A stretch of 16,822 nt of DNA, from positions 1 through 16,822 of the forward strand of contig NZ_ALEE01000703.1 of the NCBI RefSeq assembly GCF_000282995.1, in the 5' to 3' direction. The position numbers were made by a program, and so were the translations under genes. The notes under the pieces were generated by a model that was given only the letters and a program-made list of their open reading frames with translations, had not been told where the DNA came from and ran no database searches. Source of the stretch: Melaminivora alkalimesophila (lineage in GTDB: Bacteria > Pseudomonadota > Gammaproteobacteria > Burkholderiales > Burkholderiaceae_C). Of the stretch, positions 1 through 10,392 are shown piece after piece. Within the stretch, counting starts at the first letter, position 1. Each line of letters starts with the position of its first letter.

Positions 1-1
1 T

Positions 2-883
2 GCCGGCGCTGCGCAAGACGCCGGACATCGGATGGCGTTCTGGCAATGGAGCGGCGGTGGCGCGGACGCGGGCCACGTGGTCGTGTGTGTCCACGGCCTG
101 TCGCGCCAGGGGCGGGACTTCGACGTGCTGGCGCGGACGCTCGCGCCGCACGCGCGCATCGCCTGCCCGGACGTGGTGGGGCGGGGCCACAGCGACTGGC
201 TGGCCGATCCGCAGGGCTACCAGCTCCCGGTCTACGCGGCGGACATGCTGGCGTTGCTCGCGCAGCTGCACGCCGAGTTTCCCATCCACACGCTCGACTG
301 GGTCGGCACCAGCATGGGGGGGCTGATCGGCCTGCTGCTGGCCGGCCAACCGGGCCTGCCGCTGCCCGCGCCGGTGCGCCGGCTGGTGCTCAACGACGTG
401 GGCCCGGCGCTTGAATGGGACGCGCTGGTGCGCATCGGGCAGTACCTCGGCGCGCCGCTGATCTTCGCCAGCGAGGCGCAGGCAGCCGATGCCCTGTGGC
501 AGATCTCGAGCAGCTTCGGGCCGCACACCCGCGAACAATGGCTGGCACTGTCCCGGCCCATGCTGCGGCCGGCCCCACAAGGGGGTTTCAGGCTGCACTA
601 CGACCCCGCGATCGCTGTGCCGTTTCGCTCCATCCAGCCCCAGGACGCCGCCGACGGCGAAGCGCTGCTGTGGCAGCTGTATGGGCAGGTCAGTGCCCGC
701 ACCCTGTTGTTGCGCGGGGCGCAGTCGGACCTGCTCTCCCCGGCCACGGCCGAGCGCATGACCGGTTGTGGGCCGCGCGCGCAGCTGGTGCAGTTCGAGG
801 GCGTGGGCCATGCACCCACGCTGGTCGACCCGGCCCAGGTCGAGGTGGTGCGCCGGTTCCTGCTGGACGCGGACGCCCCATGA
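2..883 (+). CDS. alpha/beta hydrolase, 5' end outside the window
   Basis: This is a soluble single-domain alpha/beta hydrolase with unknown substrate. Numbering from the ATG at 32, the oxyanion-region HG is at residues 21-22, the nucleophile elbow G-T-S-M-G-G puts the catalytic Ser at 94, the acid is probably Asp233 (GAQSDLL) and the His is 260 (GVGHAP). The open frame runs back to base 2 without a stop. No Shine-Dalgarno precedes the ATG at 32, and relatives that I recall carry about 15-20 residues before the M-A-[FY]-x-x-W stretch. I therefore infer that the true start lies upstream of the window. The stop overlaps the relA start (ATGA), so the two genes are probably co-transcribed and translationally coupled. 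The fold assignment is secure. The substrate (ester, lactone or other) cannot be read from the sequence. Confidence 0.88.
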   Translation, partial: AGAAQDAGHRMAFWQWSGGGADAGHVVVCVHGLSRQGRDFDVLARTLAPHARIACPDVVGRGHSDWLADPQGYQLPVYAADMLALLAQLHAEFPIHTLDWVGTSMGGLIGLLLAGQPGLPLPAPVRRLVLNDVGPALEWDALVRIGQYLGAPLIFASEAQAADALWQISSSFGPHTREQWLALSRPMLRPAPQGGFRLHYDPAIAVPFRSIQPQDAADGEALLWQLYGQVSARTLLLRGAQSDLLSPATAERMTGCGPRAQLVQFEGVGHAPTLVDPAQVEVVRRFLLDADAP

Positions 884-3090
884 AGATCGCCGAAGGATCG
901 CCGCACACGGCGGGCGTGCCGCAGGTGCTCGCTGCCACCGCGCCGCTCCCGCCGGGGCAGGAGGACGCGCTCGCGCGGGCCCGTGCCTTTGCCACGCCGC
1001 TGCTGGCGGGCGAGACGCTCGACACCGGCGAAAACGCGCTGGCGCATGCCGAGGGCGTGTGCGCCATCCTGCGCTCGCTGGGCAGCTCCGAGGCGCTGCA
1101 GGCGGCCGCCTACCTGGTCCACACCTGCGTGCACCTGAACCGCCCACAGGAGGTGATCGCCAAGGCCTTCGGCGACAACCTGGCGGCGCTGGCGGTGGAG
1201 ACCACCAAGCTGATGCACGTGCAGCGCCAGGCGCGCGACGCCCAGGTGGTGGGCCAGCCGGTGGATGACACGGCCGCCCAGACCGAGAACGTGCGCAAGA
1301 TGCTGCTGGCCTTCTCGCGCGACCTGCGCGTGGTGCTGCTGCGCCTGGCGTCCCGGCTGCAGACGCTGCGCTATTGCGCCGCCTCCCGGCGCCCGGCCTC
1401 GCCGGCGCTGGCGCGCGAGGCCCTGCAGGTGTTCGCGCCGCTGGCCAACCGGCTGGGCATCTGGCAGATCAAGTGGGAGATGGAAGACCTGGCCTTCCGT
1501 TTCCTGGAGCCGGAGACCTACCGCGAGATCGCCCGGCTGCTCGACGAGAAGCGCGCCGAGCGTGAGCACTACATGGAGCAGCTGCGCACCCGGCTGGAGG
1601 GCGAGCTGCGCGCCCACAGCATCAGCGCTGTCGTGACCGGGCGGCCCAAGCACATCTACAGCATCGTCAAGAAGATGCGCGGCAAGTCGCTGGACTTCGA
1701 CCAGCTGTTCGACATCCGCGCGCTGCGCGTGATCGTGCCGACGGTCAAGGACTGCTATGCCGCCCTCAGCTGGGTGCACAGCAGCTTCGAGCCCATCGAG
1801 GCCGAGTTCGACGACTACATCGCCCGGCCCAAGCCCAATGGCTACCAGTCGCTGCACACCGTGGTGCGCGACGAGGCGGGCAAGGCGATCGAGATCCAGA
1901 TCCGCACCCAGGCCATGCACGACCACGCCGAGAGCGGCGTGGCGGCGCACTGGGCCTACAAGGAGGCGGGCGCCAAGGGCTATGCAGGGGTGTCGGCCAG
2001 CAGCGAATACGACGCGAAGATCGCGGTGCTGCGCCAGCTGCTGGCCTGGGAGCGCGACCTCTCCGGGGCGGCCGGCCAGGGCCTGTTCGAGGACCGCATC
2101 TACGTGCTCACCCCCGACGCCGCGGTGGTCGAGCTGCCGCAGGGCGCAACGCCCCTGGACTTTGCCTACGCAATCCACACCAGCGTCGGCCACCGCTGCC
2201 GCGGTGCGCGCGTCGACGGGGTCATGGTGCCGCTCAACACGCCCCTGCACAACGGCCAGACCGTGGAGATCACGACGGTCAAGGAAGGGCGGCCCTCGCG
2301 CGATTGGCTCAACCCGGAGCTGGGCTACCTCCACAGCAGCCGCGCCAAGGCCAAGGTGCGCGCCTGGTTCAATGCCCAGGCCACGCAGGCCACCATCGCC
2401 CGCGGCCGCGAGGCGGTCGAGAAGCTGCTGCAGCGCGAGGGCAAGACGGCGCTCAAGCTCGACGAACTGGCGGCGCAGCTGGGCTTCAAGACCGCCGACG
2501 CCCTGTTCGAAGTGGTCGGCAAGGACGAGTTCTCGCTGCGCACCATCGAGACGCTGCTGCGCCCGCCACCGGCCGAGGCCGAGGCGGCCACACCGACGTT
2601 GCCGCTGCGCAAGTCGCGCGGCGGCGAAGGCGCGGGGCGGGGCGTGCTGGTGGTCGGCATCGACTCGCTGATGACGCAGCTCGCCAAGTGCTGCCGGCCG
2701 GCGCCGCCCGACCCGATCGGTGGCTTCGTGACGCGCGGCAAGGGCGTGAGCGTGCACCGCAGCGATTGCAGAAACTTCCGCGAGATGGCGGCCCGCAACA
2801 CCGAGCGCATCATCGAGGTCGAGTGGGGCGGGACCGGGGCCCAGTCCGGCAAGGCCGCCGTGTACCCGGTCGACGTCTCGGTCGAGGCCGCCGACCGCCA
2901 GGGCCTGCTGCGCGACATCTCCGAGGTCTTCGCGCGCGAGAAGACGAACGTGATCGGGGTGCAGACCCAGTCGGTGCGCGGCACCGCCTGGATGACCTTC
3001 ACGGTGGAAGTCGCGGACGCGGGGCGGCTCAACAAGGTGCTTGCCGCGGTGGCCGCGGTGGCTGGCGTGCGCGCGGCACGGCGGCGCTGA
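880..3090 (+). CDS. relA: RelA, monofunctional (p)ppGpp synthetase (GTP pyrophosphokinase)
   Basis: RelA transfers pyrophosphate from ATP to GTP/GDP to make (p)ppGpp on ribosomes stalled by uncharged tRNA. The protein has 736 residues from the ATG that overlaps the hydrolase stop. The order is a pseudo-hydrolase domain (about 30-200), synthetase (about 235-360), TGS (about 405-465), a helical region, a CC/zinc-finger-like segment (C604-C605, HRSDC at 626-630) and an ACT domain (about 662-736). The synthetase has E-F-D-D at 309-312, the EXDD form typical of RelA rather than the RXKD of SpoT, and the catalytic Glu in EIQIRT is residue 338. In the hydrolase loop the HD..ED residues of bifunctional enzymes align with V80, H81, V84 and H85, so ppGpp hydrolysis should be lost. 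A separate SpoT-type enzyme is therefore expected elsewhere in the genome. The frame is open back to 415, but 880 is the start fitting the family. Confidence 0.95.
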   Translation: MKIAEGSPHTAGVPQVLAATAPLPPGQEDALARARAFATPLLAGETLDTGENALAHAEGVCAILRSLGSSEALQAAAYLVHTCVHLNRPQEVIAKAFGDNLAALAVETTKLMHVQRQARDAQVVGQPVDDTAAQTENVRKMLLAFSRDLRVVLLRLASRLQTLRYCAASRRPASPALAREALQVFAPLANRLGIWQIKWEMEDLAFRFLEPETYREIARLLDEKRAEREHYMEQLRTRLEGELRAHSISAVVTGRPKHIYSIVKKMRGKSLDFDQLFDIRALRVIVPTVKDCYAALSWVHSSFEPIEAEFDDYIARPKPNGYQSLHTVVRDEAGKAIEIQIRTQAMHDHAESGVAAHWAYKEAGAKGYAGVSASSEYDAKIAVLRQLLAWERDLSGAAGQGLFEDRIYVLTPDAAVVELPQGATPLDFAYAIHTSVGHRCRGARVDGVMVPLNTPLHNGQTVEITTVKEGRPSRDWLNPELGYLHSSRAKAKVRAWFNAQATQATIARGREAVEKLLQREGKTALKLDELAAQLGFKTADALFEVVGKDEFSLRTIETLLRPPPAEAEAATPTLPLRKSRGGEGAGRGVLVVGIDSLMTQLAKCCRPAPPDPIGGFVTRGKGVSVHRSDCRNFREMAARNTERIIEVEWGGTGAQSGKAAVYPVDVSVEAADRQGLLRDISEVFAREKTNVIGVQTQSVRGTAWMTFTVEVADAGRLNKVLAAVAAVAGVRAARRR

Positions 3091-3100
3091 ACGCGGGCTG

Positions 3101-3122
3101 GTGGCCGGGGAAAAACGGCCAC
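3101..3122 (+). terminator. hairpin after relA, possible terminator
   Basis: GTGGCCG at 3101-3107 and CGGCCAC at 3116-3122 form a perfect 7-bp stem around the loop GGGAAAAA. It lies 11 nt after the relA stop and about 30 nt before the carA -10 element, where a terminator would be expected. No T-tract follows, so it is at best a non-canonical terminator. Confidence 0.35.
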
Positions 3123-3152
3123 GGCGAGGCCTGCGCCGGCCAGGCGCCGCGC

Positions 3153-3158
3153 TACAAT
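3153..3158 (+). promoter_or_regulatory. candidate -10 element of the carA promoter
   Basis: TACAAT matches the sigma-70 -10 consensus at 5 of 6 positions. It stands in the only non-coding gap before carA, in the G-C-T-A-C-A-A-T-G context often seen in Burkholderiales promoters. I find no good -35 hexamer 16-18 nt upstream. Transcription would start near 3165, giving a leader of about 115 nt. The ATG at 3157 overlaps this element and cannot be the carA start if the promoter is real. Confidence 0.5.
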
Positions 3159-3164
3159 GAAGGG

Positions 3165-3279
3165 CTTTGCCGCCAAACAGTCGCCCGGCCGCACCAAAGC
3201 ATCCTACCCACGAGCAGCAGCCTGCAGGGCGCGTTCCCCTGCAGGCCACCGGGCGACCCGCATTTTTTCGGAGAACCCA
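3165..3279 (+). promoter_or_regulatory. structured carA leader with 9-bp hairpin and T6 run
   Basis: CCTGCAGGG at 3221-3229 and CCCTGCAGG at 3237-3245 form a perfect 9-bp stem with a 7-nt loop. A smaller GC hairpin follows (CGGG 3250-3253, CCCG 3257-3260), and two bases later there is a run of six T at 3263-3268, just before the ribosome binding site. A GC hairpin followed by a T-run looks like an intrinsic terminator, but the stem next to the Ts is only 4 bp. A pyrimidine-responsive attenuator is an inference. No leader peptide or known riboswitch was recognised. Confidence 0.35.
3270..3273 (+). promoter_or_regulatory. Shine-Dalgarno deciding the carA GTG start
   Basis: GGAG lies 6 nt before the GTG at 3280. 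This fixes the GTG, not the in-frame ATG at 3157, as the initiation codon. The resulting N-terminus ([19 protein letters not shown]) matches the family. Confidence 0.75.
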
Positions 3280-4461
3280 GTGCTCTTGTCTCTCAAGGGA
3301 TCCTTCCCGCCCGCCATCCTGGCGCTTGCAGACGGCACGGTCCTTATCGGCCAATCCATCGGTGCCACCGGCACCACGGCCGGCGAGATGGTGTTCAACA
3401 CCTCGCTCACCGGCTACCAGGAAATCCTCACCGACCCCAGCTACTGCCAGCAGATCGTGACGCTCACGTATCCGCATATCGGCAGCTACGGCACCAATGA
3501 GGAAGATGTGGAGGCCGACCGGATCCACGCCGCCGGTCTCGTCATCCGGGCGCTCTCGCCCATCGCCAGCAACTTCCGCAGCACCGAATCCCTGTCGGAC
3601 TACCTGGTGCGCCAGGGCTGCGTCGCCATCGCCGAGGTGGACACGCGCCGGCTCACGCGCCTGCTGCGCAGCGGCGGCGCGCAAAACGGTGCCATCGTCG
3701 CCCTGGCAACCGGCGAGGAAGTCACGCAGGAGCACATCGACGCGGCAATCGCTGCAGCGCGCAACGCCCCGTCCATGAAGGGCCTGGACCTGGCGAGCGT
3801 GGTCAGCACGCGCACGCCCTACACCTGGAACGAGACCGAGTGGGAACTGGGCAAGGGCTTCGGCCGGCTGACGGACCCGCAGTTCCACGTCGTTGCCTAC
3901 GACTTCGGCGTCAAGCGCAACATCCTGCGCATGCTGGCCCAGCGCGGCTGCCGGCTGACGGTGGTGCCGGCGCGCACGCCCGCGGCCGAGGTGCTGGCGA
4001 TGCAGCCCGATGGCGTCTTCCTGTCCAACGGCCCGGGCGACCCGGCCGCGTGCGACTACGCCATCGCCGCGGTGCGCGAGATCGTCGAGGCCGGCGTGCC
4101 CACTTTCGGCATCTGCCTGGGCCACCAGATCATGGCGCTCGCCGCCGGCGCCCAGACCTTCAAGATGGACAACAGCCACCATGGCTGCAACCACCCCGTG
4201 AAGGGCGTGGACAGCGGCCGCGTCAGCATCACCAGCCAGAACCACGGCTTCGCAGTGGACCTCGCGTCGATACCCGCCCACCTGCGCGCCACGCACCTGA
4301 GCCTGTTCGACGGCACGCTGCAGGGCCTGGAACACACGGACCGCCCGGCGTTCTCCTTCCAGGGTCATCCGGAAGCGTCCTCCGGCCCGCACGACATCGC
4401 CCACCTCTTCGACCGCTTCACCGACTCCATGCGCGAGGCTCGGGCGAAGCAGGCCGCCTGA
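3280..4461 (+). CDS. carA: carbamoyl-phosphate synthase small (glutaminase) subunit
   Basis: CarA hydrolyses glutamine and passes ammonia through a tunnel to CarB for carbamoyl-phosphate synthesis, the shared entry to arginine and pyrimidines. The protein has 393 residues from a GTG start. The N-terminal CPSase small-chain domain covers about 1-150 and the class I glutamine amidotransferase domain about 200-385. The triad is Cys279 (GICLGHQ), His363 and Glu365 (QGHPEAS), all shifted by ten relative to E. coli C269/H353/E355. The oxyanion-loop motif SNGPGDP is at 249-255. It is the first gene of a unit with the small gene at 4477 and carB, behind its own promoter and leader. Length and motifs are complete and nothing is degenerate. 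Confidence 0.97.
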   Translation: MLLSLKGSFPPAILALADGTVLIGQSIGATGTTAGEMVFNTSLTGYQEILTDPSYCQQIVTLTYPHIGSYGTNEEDVEADRIHAAGLVIRALSPIASNFRSTESLSDYLVRQGCVAIAEVDTRRLTRLLRSGGAQNGAIVALATGEEVTQEHIDAAIAAARNAPSMKGLDLASVVSTRTPYTWNETEWELGKGFGRLTDPQFHVVAYDFGVKRNILRMLAQRGCRLTVVPARTPAAEVLAMQPDGVFLSNGPGDPAACDYAIAAVREIVEAGVPTFGICLGHQIMALAAGAQTFKMDNSHHGCNHPVKGVDSGRVSITSQNHGFAVDLASIPAHLRATHLSLFDGTLQGLEHTDRPAFSFQGHPEASSGPHDIAHLFDRFTDSMREARAKQAA

Positions 4462-4476
4462 GCCGGGCGCCTCGCC

Positions 4477-4863
4477 ATGAAGTTGTTCAGCTTCCCCGCA
4501 GCGGCCCTGGAAAAGGCGATCCACAAGCGCATCCTGACGCTGCCGTCACCCCACCGCGAGTGGTTCGCCGAGCGCTGGCAGCAAAAGCCCTACAAGAAGT
4601 CCTTCGTGCAGAACAAGGCCATGCCGCTGGTGACGCTGGTCGCCAAGGGCAAGACCTGGGACGACGAGACCTTCGCCCAGGGCCTGGCCGAGTGGGACGT
4701 GAGCTTCCACGAGGCCGAGGCTGAAGTGCTGCGCCCGCTGATCAAGGGCGACGGCCTGATCCAGCTCATGCAGAAGAACCTGCCCGCCGAGCGCGCCCAG
4801 GCGCTGCTCGAGCGCCTTGCCACGCGCCGCCCCGGCAGCGCCCCCGCCGCTGCGGCCGACTGA
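4477..4863 (+). CDS. small conserved-looking protein encoded between carA and carB, function unknown
   Basis: I do not recognise a named family. The gene encodes 128 residues, lies 15 nt after the carA stop and 10 nt before the carB start, and is in the same orientation, so it is almost certainly in the car transcript. The protein is predicted to be soluble, with no signal peptide or membrane segment. It is rich in charged and helix-forming residues, with a basic first half ([11 protein letters not shown] at about 36-43) and an acidic middle (FHEAEAEVL at about 77-85). The Ala/Pro-rich tail after about residue 118 looks disordered. Codon use matches the neighbours, which supports a real gene rather than a shadow. 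The ribosome binding site is weak. A role linked to carbamoyl-phosphate synthetase is suggested only by position. Confidence 0.75.
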   Translation: MKLFSFPAAALEKAIHKRILTLPSPHREWFAERWQQKPYKKSFVQNKAMPLVTLVAKGKTWDDETFAQGLAEWDVSFHEAEAEVLRPLIKGDGLIQLMQKNLPAERAQALLERLATRRPGSAPAAAAD

Positions 4864-4873
4864 CGCACCCACC

Positions 4874-8143
<3,270 letters not shown>

Positions 8144-8166
8144 TCGCGGGCATCCCCTTTGCCCAG

Positions 8167-8201
8167 ACCGCCGCGCGGCAACGCCCGGCGGTTTGCTTTT
8201 T
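8167..8201 (+). terminator. intrinsic terminator-like hairpin in the carB-greA gap
   Basis: ACCGCCG at 8167-8173 pairs with CGGCGGT at 8186-8192. The stem continues, after one C-C mismatch, as GCG/CGC closing a GCAA tetraloop. The downstream flank TTTGCTTTTT (8192-8201) is T-rich. This is the most canonical terminator shape in the window. It either ends the car transcript or, if greA is transcribed from the -10 at 8139, acts as a leader attenuator. Confidence 0.65.
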
Positions 8202-8240
8202 GCGTTTGTCCTTTGCCAACCCCAGGAGACCGAAGTTCCC

Positions 8241-8717
8241 ATGGCCACCATTCCCCTGACCAAGCGCGGCGCCGAGCAGCTCAAGCAGGAGCTGCACCGC
8301 CTCAAGACCGTGGAGCGCCCCGCCGTGATCAACGCCATTGCTGAGGCGCGCGCTCAGGGCGACCTGAGCGAGAACGCCGAGTACGAAGCGGCCAAGGACC
8401 GCCAGGGCTTCGTCGAGGGGCGGATTGCCGAGGTGGAGGCCAAGCTCGCGGCAGCGCAGGTGATCGATCCCTCGACCCTGGATGCTGGCGGGCGCGTGGT
8501 GTTTGGCGCCACCGTCGAGCTGCAGGACGAGGAGACGGGCGAAACCGTCAGGTACCAGATCGTCGGCGAGGACGAGGCCGACCTGAAGCTTGGCCTGATC
8601 AACGTCGGCAGCCCGATCGCCCGTGCCCTGATCGGCAAGGAAGAGGGCGACACCGCCGAGGTGCAGGCCCCGGGCGGGGTGCGCCACTACGAGATCGTCG
8701 GCGTCAGCTACCTCTGA
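8241..8717 (+). CDS. greA: transcription elongation factor GreA
   Basis: GreA enters the RNA polymerase secondary channel and stimulates cleavage of backtracked transcripts. The protein has 158 residues, the usual length. The N-terminal coiled coil spans about 1-75, with the acidic tip GDLSENAEY at 40-48. Asp41 and Glu44, the residues that organise the catalytic Mg2+, are present. The C-terminal FKBP-like domain spans about 80-158. The ATG at 8241 is chosen because MATIPLTKRGAEQL is the standard GreA N-terminus. AGGAG lies upstream at a somewhat long spacing. The open frame back to 8115 covers the terminator hairpin and is not coding. DUF4149 follows 12 nt downstream. Confidence 0.97.
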   Translation: MATIPLTKRGAEQLKQELHRLKTVERPAVINAIAEARAQGDLSENAEYEAAKDRQGFVEGRIAEVEAKLAAAQVIDPSTLDAGGRVVFGATVELQDEETGETVRYQIVGEDEADLKLGLINVGSPIARALIGKEEGDTAEVQAPGGVRHYEIVGVSYL

Positions 8718-8729
8718 GGAAGGGCGCAG

Positions 8730-9143
8730 GTGCGCGAGCGACTGCCCGTGCTGGCGGCGGCCCTGTGGTGGGGCAGCCTGAGCGCCATCGGTTTCATGGC
8801 GGTGCCGCTGCTGTTCGCGCATCTGCCGAACCCCATCCTGGCGGGCAACACGGCGGCGCGCCTGTTCGAGGCGCAGACCTGGGTCTCGCTGGCCATGGGC
8901 GCGGCGCTGCTCCTCCTGTCGCGGCGCCGGCACGCGGAACAGCCCGAGGCGTGGGCGCGGACGGGCCTGGTCCTGGTGGTGCTGGGGATGCTGCTGGCGA
9001 TGCTCGTGCAGTTCGGCGTGGCGCCGCGCATCGTCGCGCGCCAGAACCTGCGCCTGTGGCACGGCGTCGGCAGCCTGATGTATATGGCGCAGTGGCTGTG
9101 TGCCCTGGGGGTGCTGCTGAAGGTGACGGGGCGGCGTCCCTGA
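8730..9143 (+). CDS. DUF4149 (TMEM205-like) integral membrane protein
   Basis: This is a 137-residue membrane protein with four hydrophobic helices at about 6-30, 46-65, 76-97 and 108-132 and basic loops (RRRH after helix 2). It begins with GTG at 8730, preceded by GAGGAAGGG at 8716-8724, a strong ribosome binding site that also overlaps the end of greA. Pattern and position next to greA match the DUF4149 family of Burkholderiales. Its biochemical role is not known to me. It probably shares the greA transcript and ends facing the convergent glycosyltransferase gene. Confidence 0.85.
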   Translation: MRERLPVLAAALWWGSLSAIGFMAVPLLFAHLPNPILAGNTAARLFEAQTWVSLAMGAALLLLSRRRHAEQPEAWARTGLVLVVLGMLLAMLVQFGVAPRIVARQNLRLWHGVGSLMYMAQWLCALGVLLKVTGRRP

Positions 9144-9153
9144 GGCCGCCCCG
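9127..9153. terminator. GC hairpin between convergent genes, possible bidirectional terminator
   Basis: CGGGGCGGC at 9127-9135 and GCCGCCCCG at 9145-9153 form a perfect 9-bp stem with a 9-nt loop. It straddles the DUF4149 stop and lies just before the stop of the minus-strand glycosyltransferase. It could serve both directions, but neither side has a T-tract. Confidence 0.4.
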
Positions 9154-9158
9154 AGCCG

Positions 9159-9902
9159 CTACTCCCGCCAATGGTCCGCCACCCAGGTGGCGGGCTCGAT
9201 GTGGCGAAAGCGCCGGTTGCGCCGCCCGGCGAGGGCGTCCGGCGGATTGCATTCACCGTGGAAGACCACGATGCGCGCGCCCGGCGGCACCTGCGGCGCC
9301 TTCCAGTAGTTGGAAGGCCAGCGCGGGATGCTGTGGTACTTGAAGCTCGGGCACCAGCCCCGCGGCCAATAGGCCAGGCGCCCCTGGCGGTGCAGGAAAT
9401 CCGACAGGTAGGCCTGCTCGTTGCGAAAGCGCTGGCGCACCTCTTCGACGTGGCTGCGGAAATACTCCAGCACGTCCGGGTGGGCGCCCAGCTCGAAGCG
9501 GTAGACGGAGGAGTTGCCGGTGATGCGCCACGGGCGCTTGTAGTCGTGGATGATGAGGAATTCGCCCGGCTGGGTGAAGAATTCCTCCAGCGGCCCGACC
9601 ACCACCACGTCCACGTCGAGGAACAGGGCGGTGCCGCGCAGGCCGTGCAGGTCGGCGGCGAAGGTGGCGAGCTTTTTCCAGCCGCGCTCGGGGATGCCGG
9701 CCGGCAGGTCCAGCGCCGGGATGGGAAAGCAGTGCACTTCCGGCCGGATGCCGCTCGCGTCGTCGGTCAGGCAATTGAACTGGAAATCGCCCGGCAGGTG
9801 GCGCCGCACCATCGCGTACAGCCGGTTCACGTACTCGGGGCCGTACTTGCTGCCCCATTTCATGCACAGGATGTGGCGCCGGGGCGCCGCGGGCGCGGGC
9901 AT
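9159..9902 (-). CDS. GT-A-type glycosyltransferase
   Basis: The protein has 247 residues, is cytoplasmic, and has no signal peptide or membrane helix. It opens with a conserved-looking segment (ILCMKWGSKYGPEYVNRLY at 11-29). A strand ends in TALFLDVDVVVV, placing a DXD motif at Asp96-Asp98, where GT-A enzymes bind the metal and nucleotide-sugar. Further conserved-looking blocks are IIHDYKRPW (117-125), SFKYHSIP (186-193) and VFHGECNPPDAL (213-224). Donor and acceptor cannot be deduced. A cell-surface polysaccharide is a reasonable inference. The start overlaps the yhbY stop in TGATG, so the two genes are expected to be co-transcribed and coupled, although no functional link to ribosome assembly is obvious. 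Relatives sit at this locus in other Comamonadaceae as far as I recall. Confidence 0.82.
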   Translation of the reverse strand: MPAPAAPRRHILCMKWGSKYGPEYVNRLYAMVRRHLPGDFQFNCLTDDASGIRPEVHCFPIPALDLPAGIPERGWKKLATFAADLHGLRGTALFLDVDVVVVGPLEEFFTQPGEFLIIHDYKRPWRITGNSSVYRFELGAHPDVLEYFRSHVEEVRQRFRNEQAYLSDFLHRQGRLAYWPRGWCPSFKYHSIPRWPSNYWKAPQVPPGARIVVFHGECNPPDALAGRRNRRFRHIEPATWVADHWRE

Positions 9903-10372
9903 CAGCGGCCCTGGCGCTTCTTGACGGATTTCTGCTTGGGCTTGGCGCGCTTGACCTGCCCGCCGGCCGTCAGGCGCTGGTTGCCCAGCACGCGCAGCTG
10001 CTTGACCTCGGGGCGCTGGCCGGGCCGCCCGAACTTCAGCACCTTGACCTCGCGCGGGCCCGGCTTGCGGTCCTCGTCCGGGGTCTTTTCCTTCGGGGGG
10101 ATGGGCCGCCAGAGCACCAGCAGCTTGCCGATGTGCTGGATGGGCGCGGCGTCCAGCTCGGCTGCCAGCTGCTGGTAGATGGCCTCGCGCGCGCTGCGGT
10201 CGTCGCCGAAGACGCGCACCTTGATCAGCCCATGGGCCTTGAGGGCCGCGTCCACCTCGCGGCGCACGGCATCGGTCAGTCCCTCGGCGCCGATCAGCAC
10301 GACGGGGTCCAGGTGGTGCGCGTTGGCGCGGTGTTCCCGACGCTGGGCGGGTGTGAGTTCGATCTGCGGCAT
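9902..10372 (-). CDS. yhbY: YhbY family RNA-binding (CRM domain) protein
   Basis: This is a single CRM-domain protein that associates with pre-50S ribosomal particles. The protein has 156 residues from the ATG at 10372 ([15 protein letters not shown]). The CRM domain spans about 4-92, with [10 protein letters not shown] (19-28), the GLIKV loop (48-52) and [10 protein letters not shown] (81-90). After it comes a basic tail of about 65 residues rich in K, R and P, absent from the roughly 97-residue E. coli protein. A longer frame would begin at a TTG at 10390 inside the likely promoter and is rejected. It is divergent from rlmE, as in E. coli, and pairs two ribosome-assembly genes across a 20-bp gap. 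Confidence 0.92.
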   Translation of the reverse strand: MPQIELTPAQRREHRANAHHLDPVVLIGAEGLTDAVRREVDAALKAHGLIKVRVFGDDRSAREAIYQQLAAELDAAPIQHIGKLLVLWRPIPPKEKTPDEDRKPGPREVKVLKFGRPGQRPEVKQLRVLGNQRLTAGGQVKRAKPKQKSVKKRQGR

Positions 10373-10377
10373 CCCCG

Positions 10378-10384
10378 TATTATT
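10378..10384. promoter_or_regulatory. overlapping divergent -10 elements for yhbY and rlmE
   Basis: TATTAT (10378-10383, plus) and AATAAT (10384-10379, minus) each match TATAAT at 5 of 6 positions and share the only AT-rich patch in the 20-bp spacer. Start sites about 7 nt downstream would fall near 10390 for rlmE (ATG at 10393) and near 10372 for yhbY (ATG at 10372). No good -35 is seen for either. Promoters lying inside the opposite coding regions are an alternative. Confidence 0.45.
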
Positions 10385-10392
10385 CTTCAACG

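Noticed and set aside
3157..3279. Upstream ATG start for carA
   Set aside because: It overlaps the -10 element, the extension is unlike CarA proteins, and GTG 3280 has a GGAG at ideal spacing.
598..4524. 1308-codon open frame on the minus strand across relA and carA
   Set aside because: It is antisense to two well-conserved genes. Its translation is rich in His, Arg, Gly, Ala and Leu with no recognisable domain. Long antisense frames are expected in GC-rich genes because their codon bias removes stops.
4817..4873. Upstream start for carB
   Set aside because: The added residues are a Pro/Ala-rich out-of-frame reading of the preceding gene. [11 protein letters not shown] at 4874 is the normal CarB N-terminus.
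10373..10390. Longer yhbY beginning at 10390
   Set aside because: The first codon is TTG, the six added residues fall in the likely promoter, and the ATG at 10372 fits the family.
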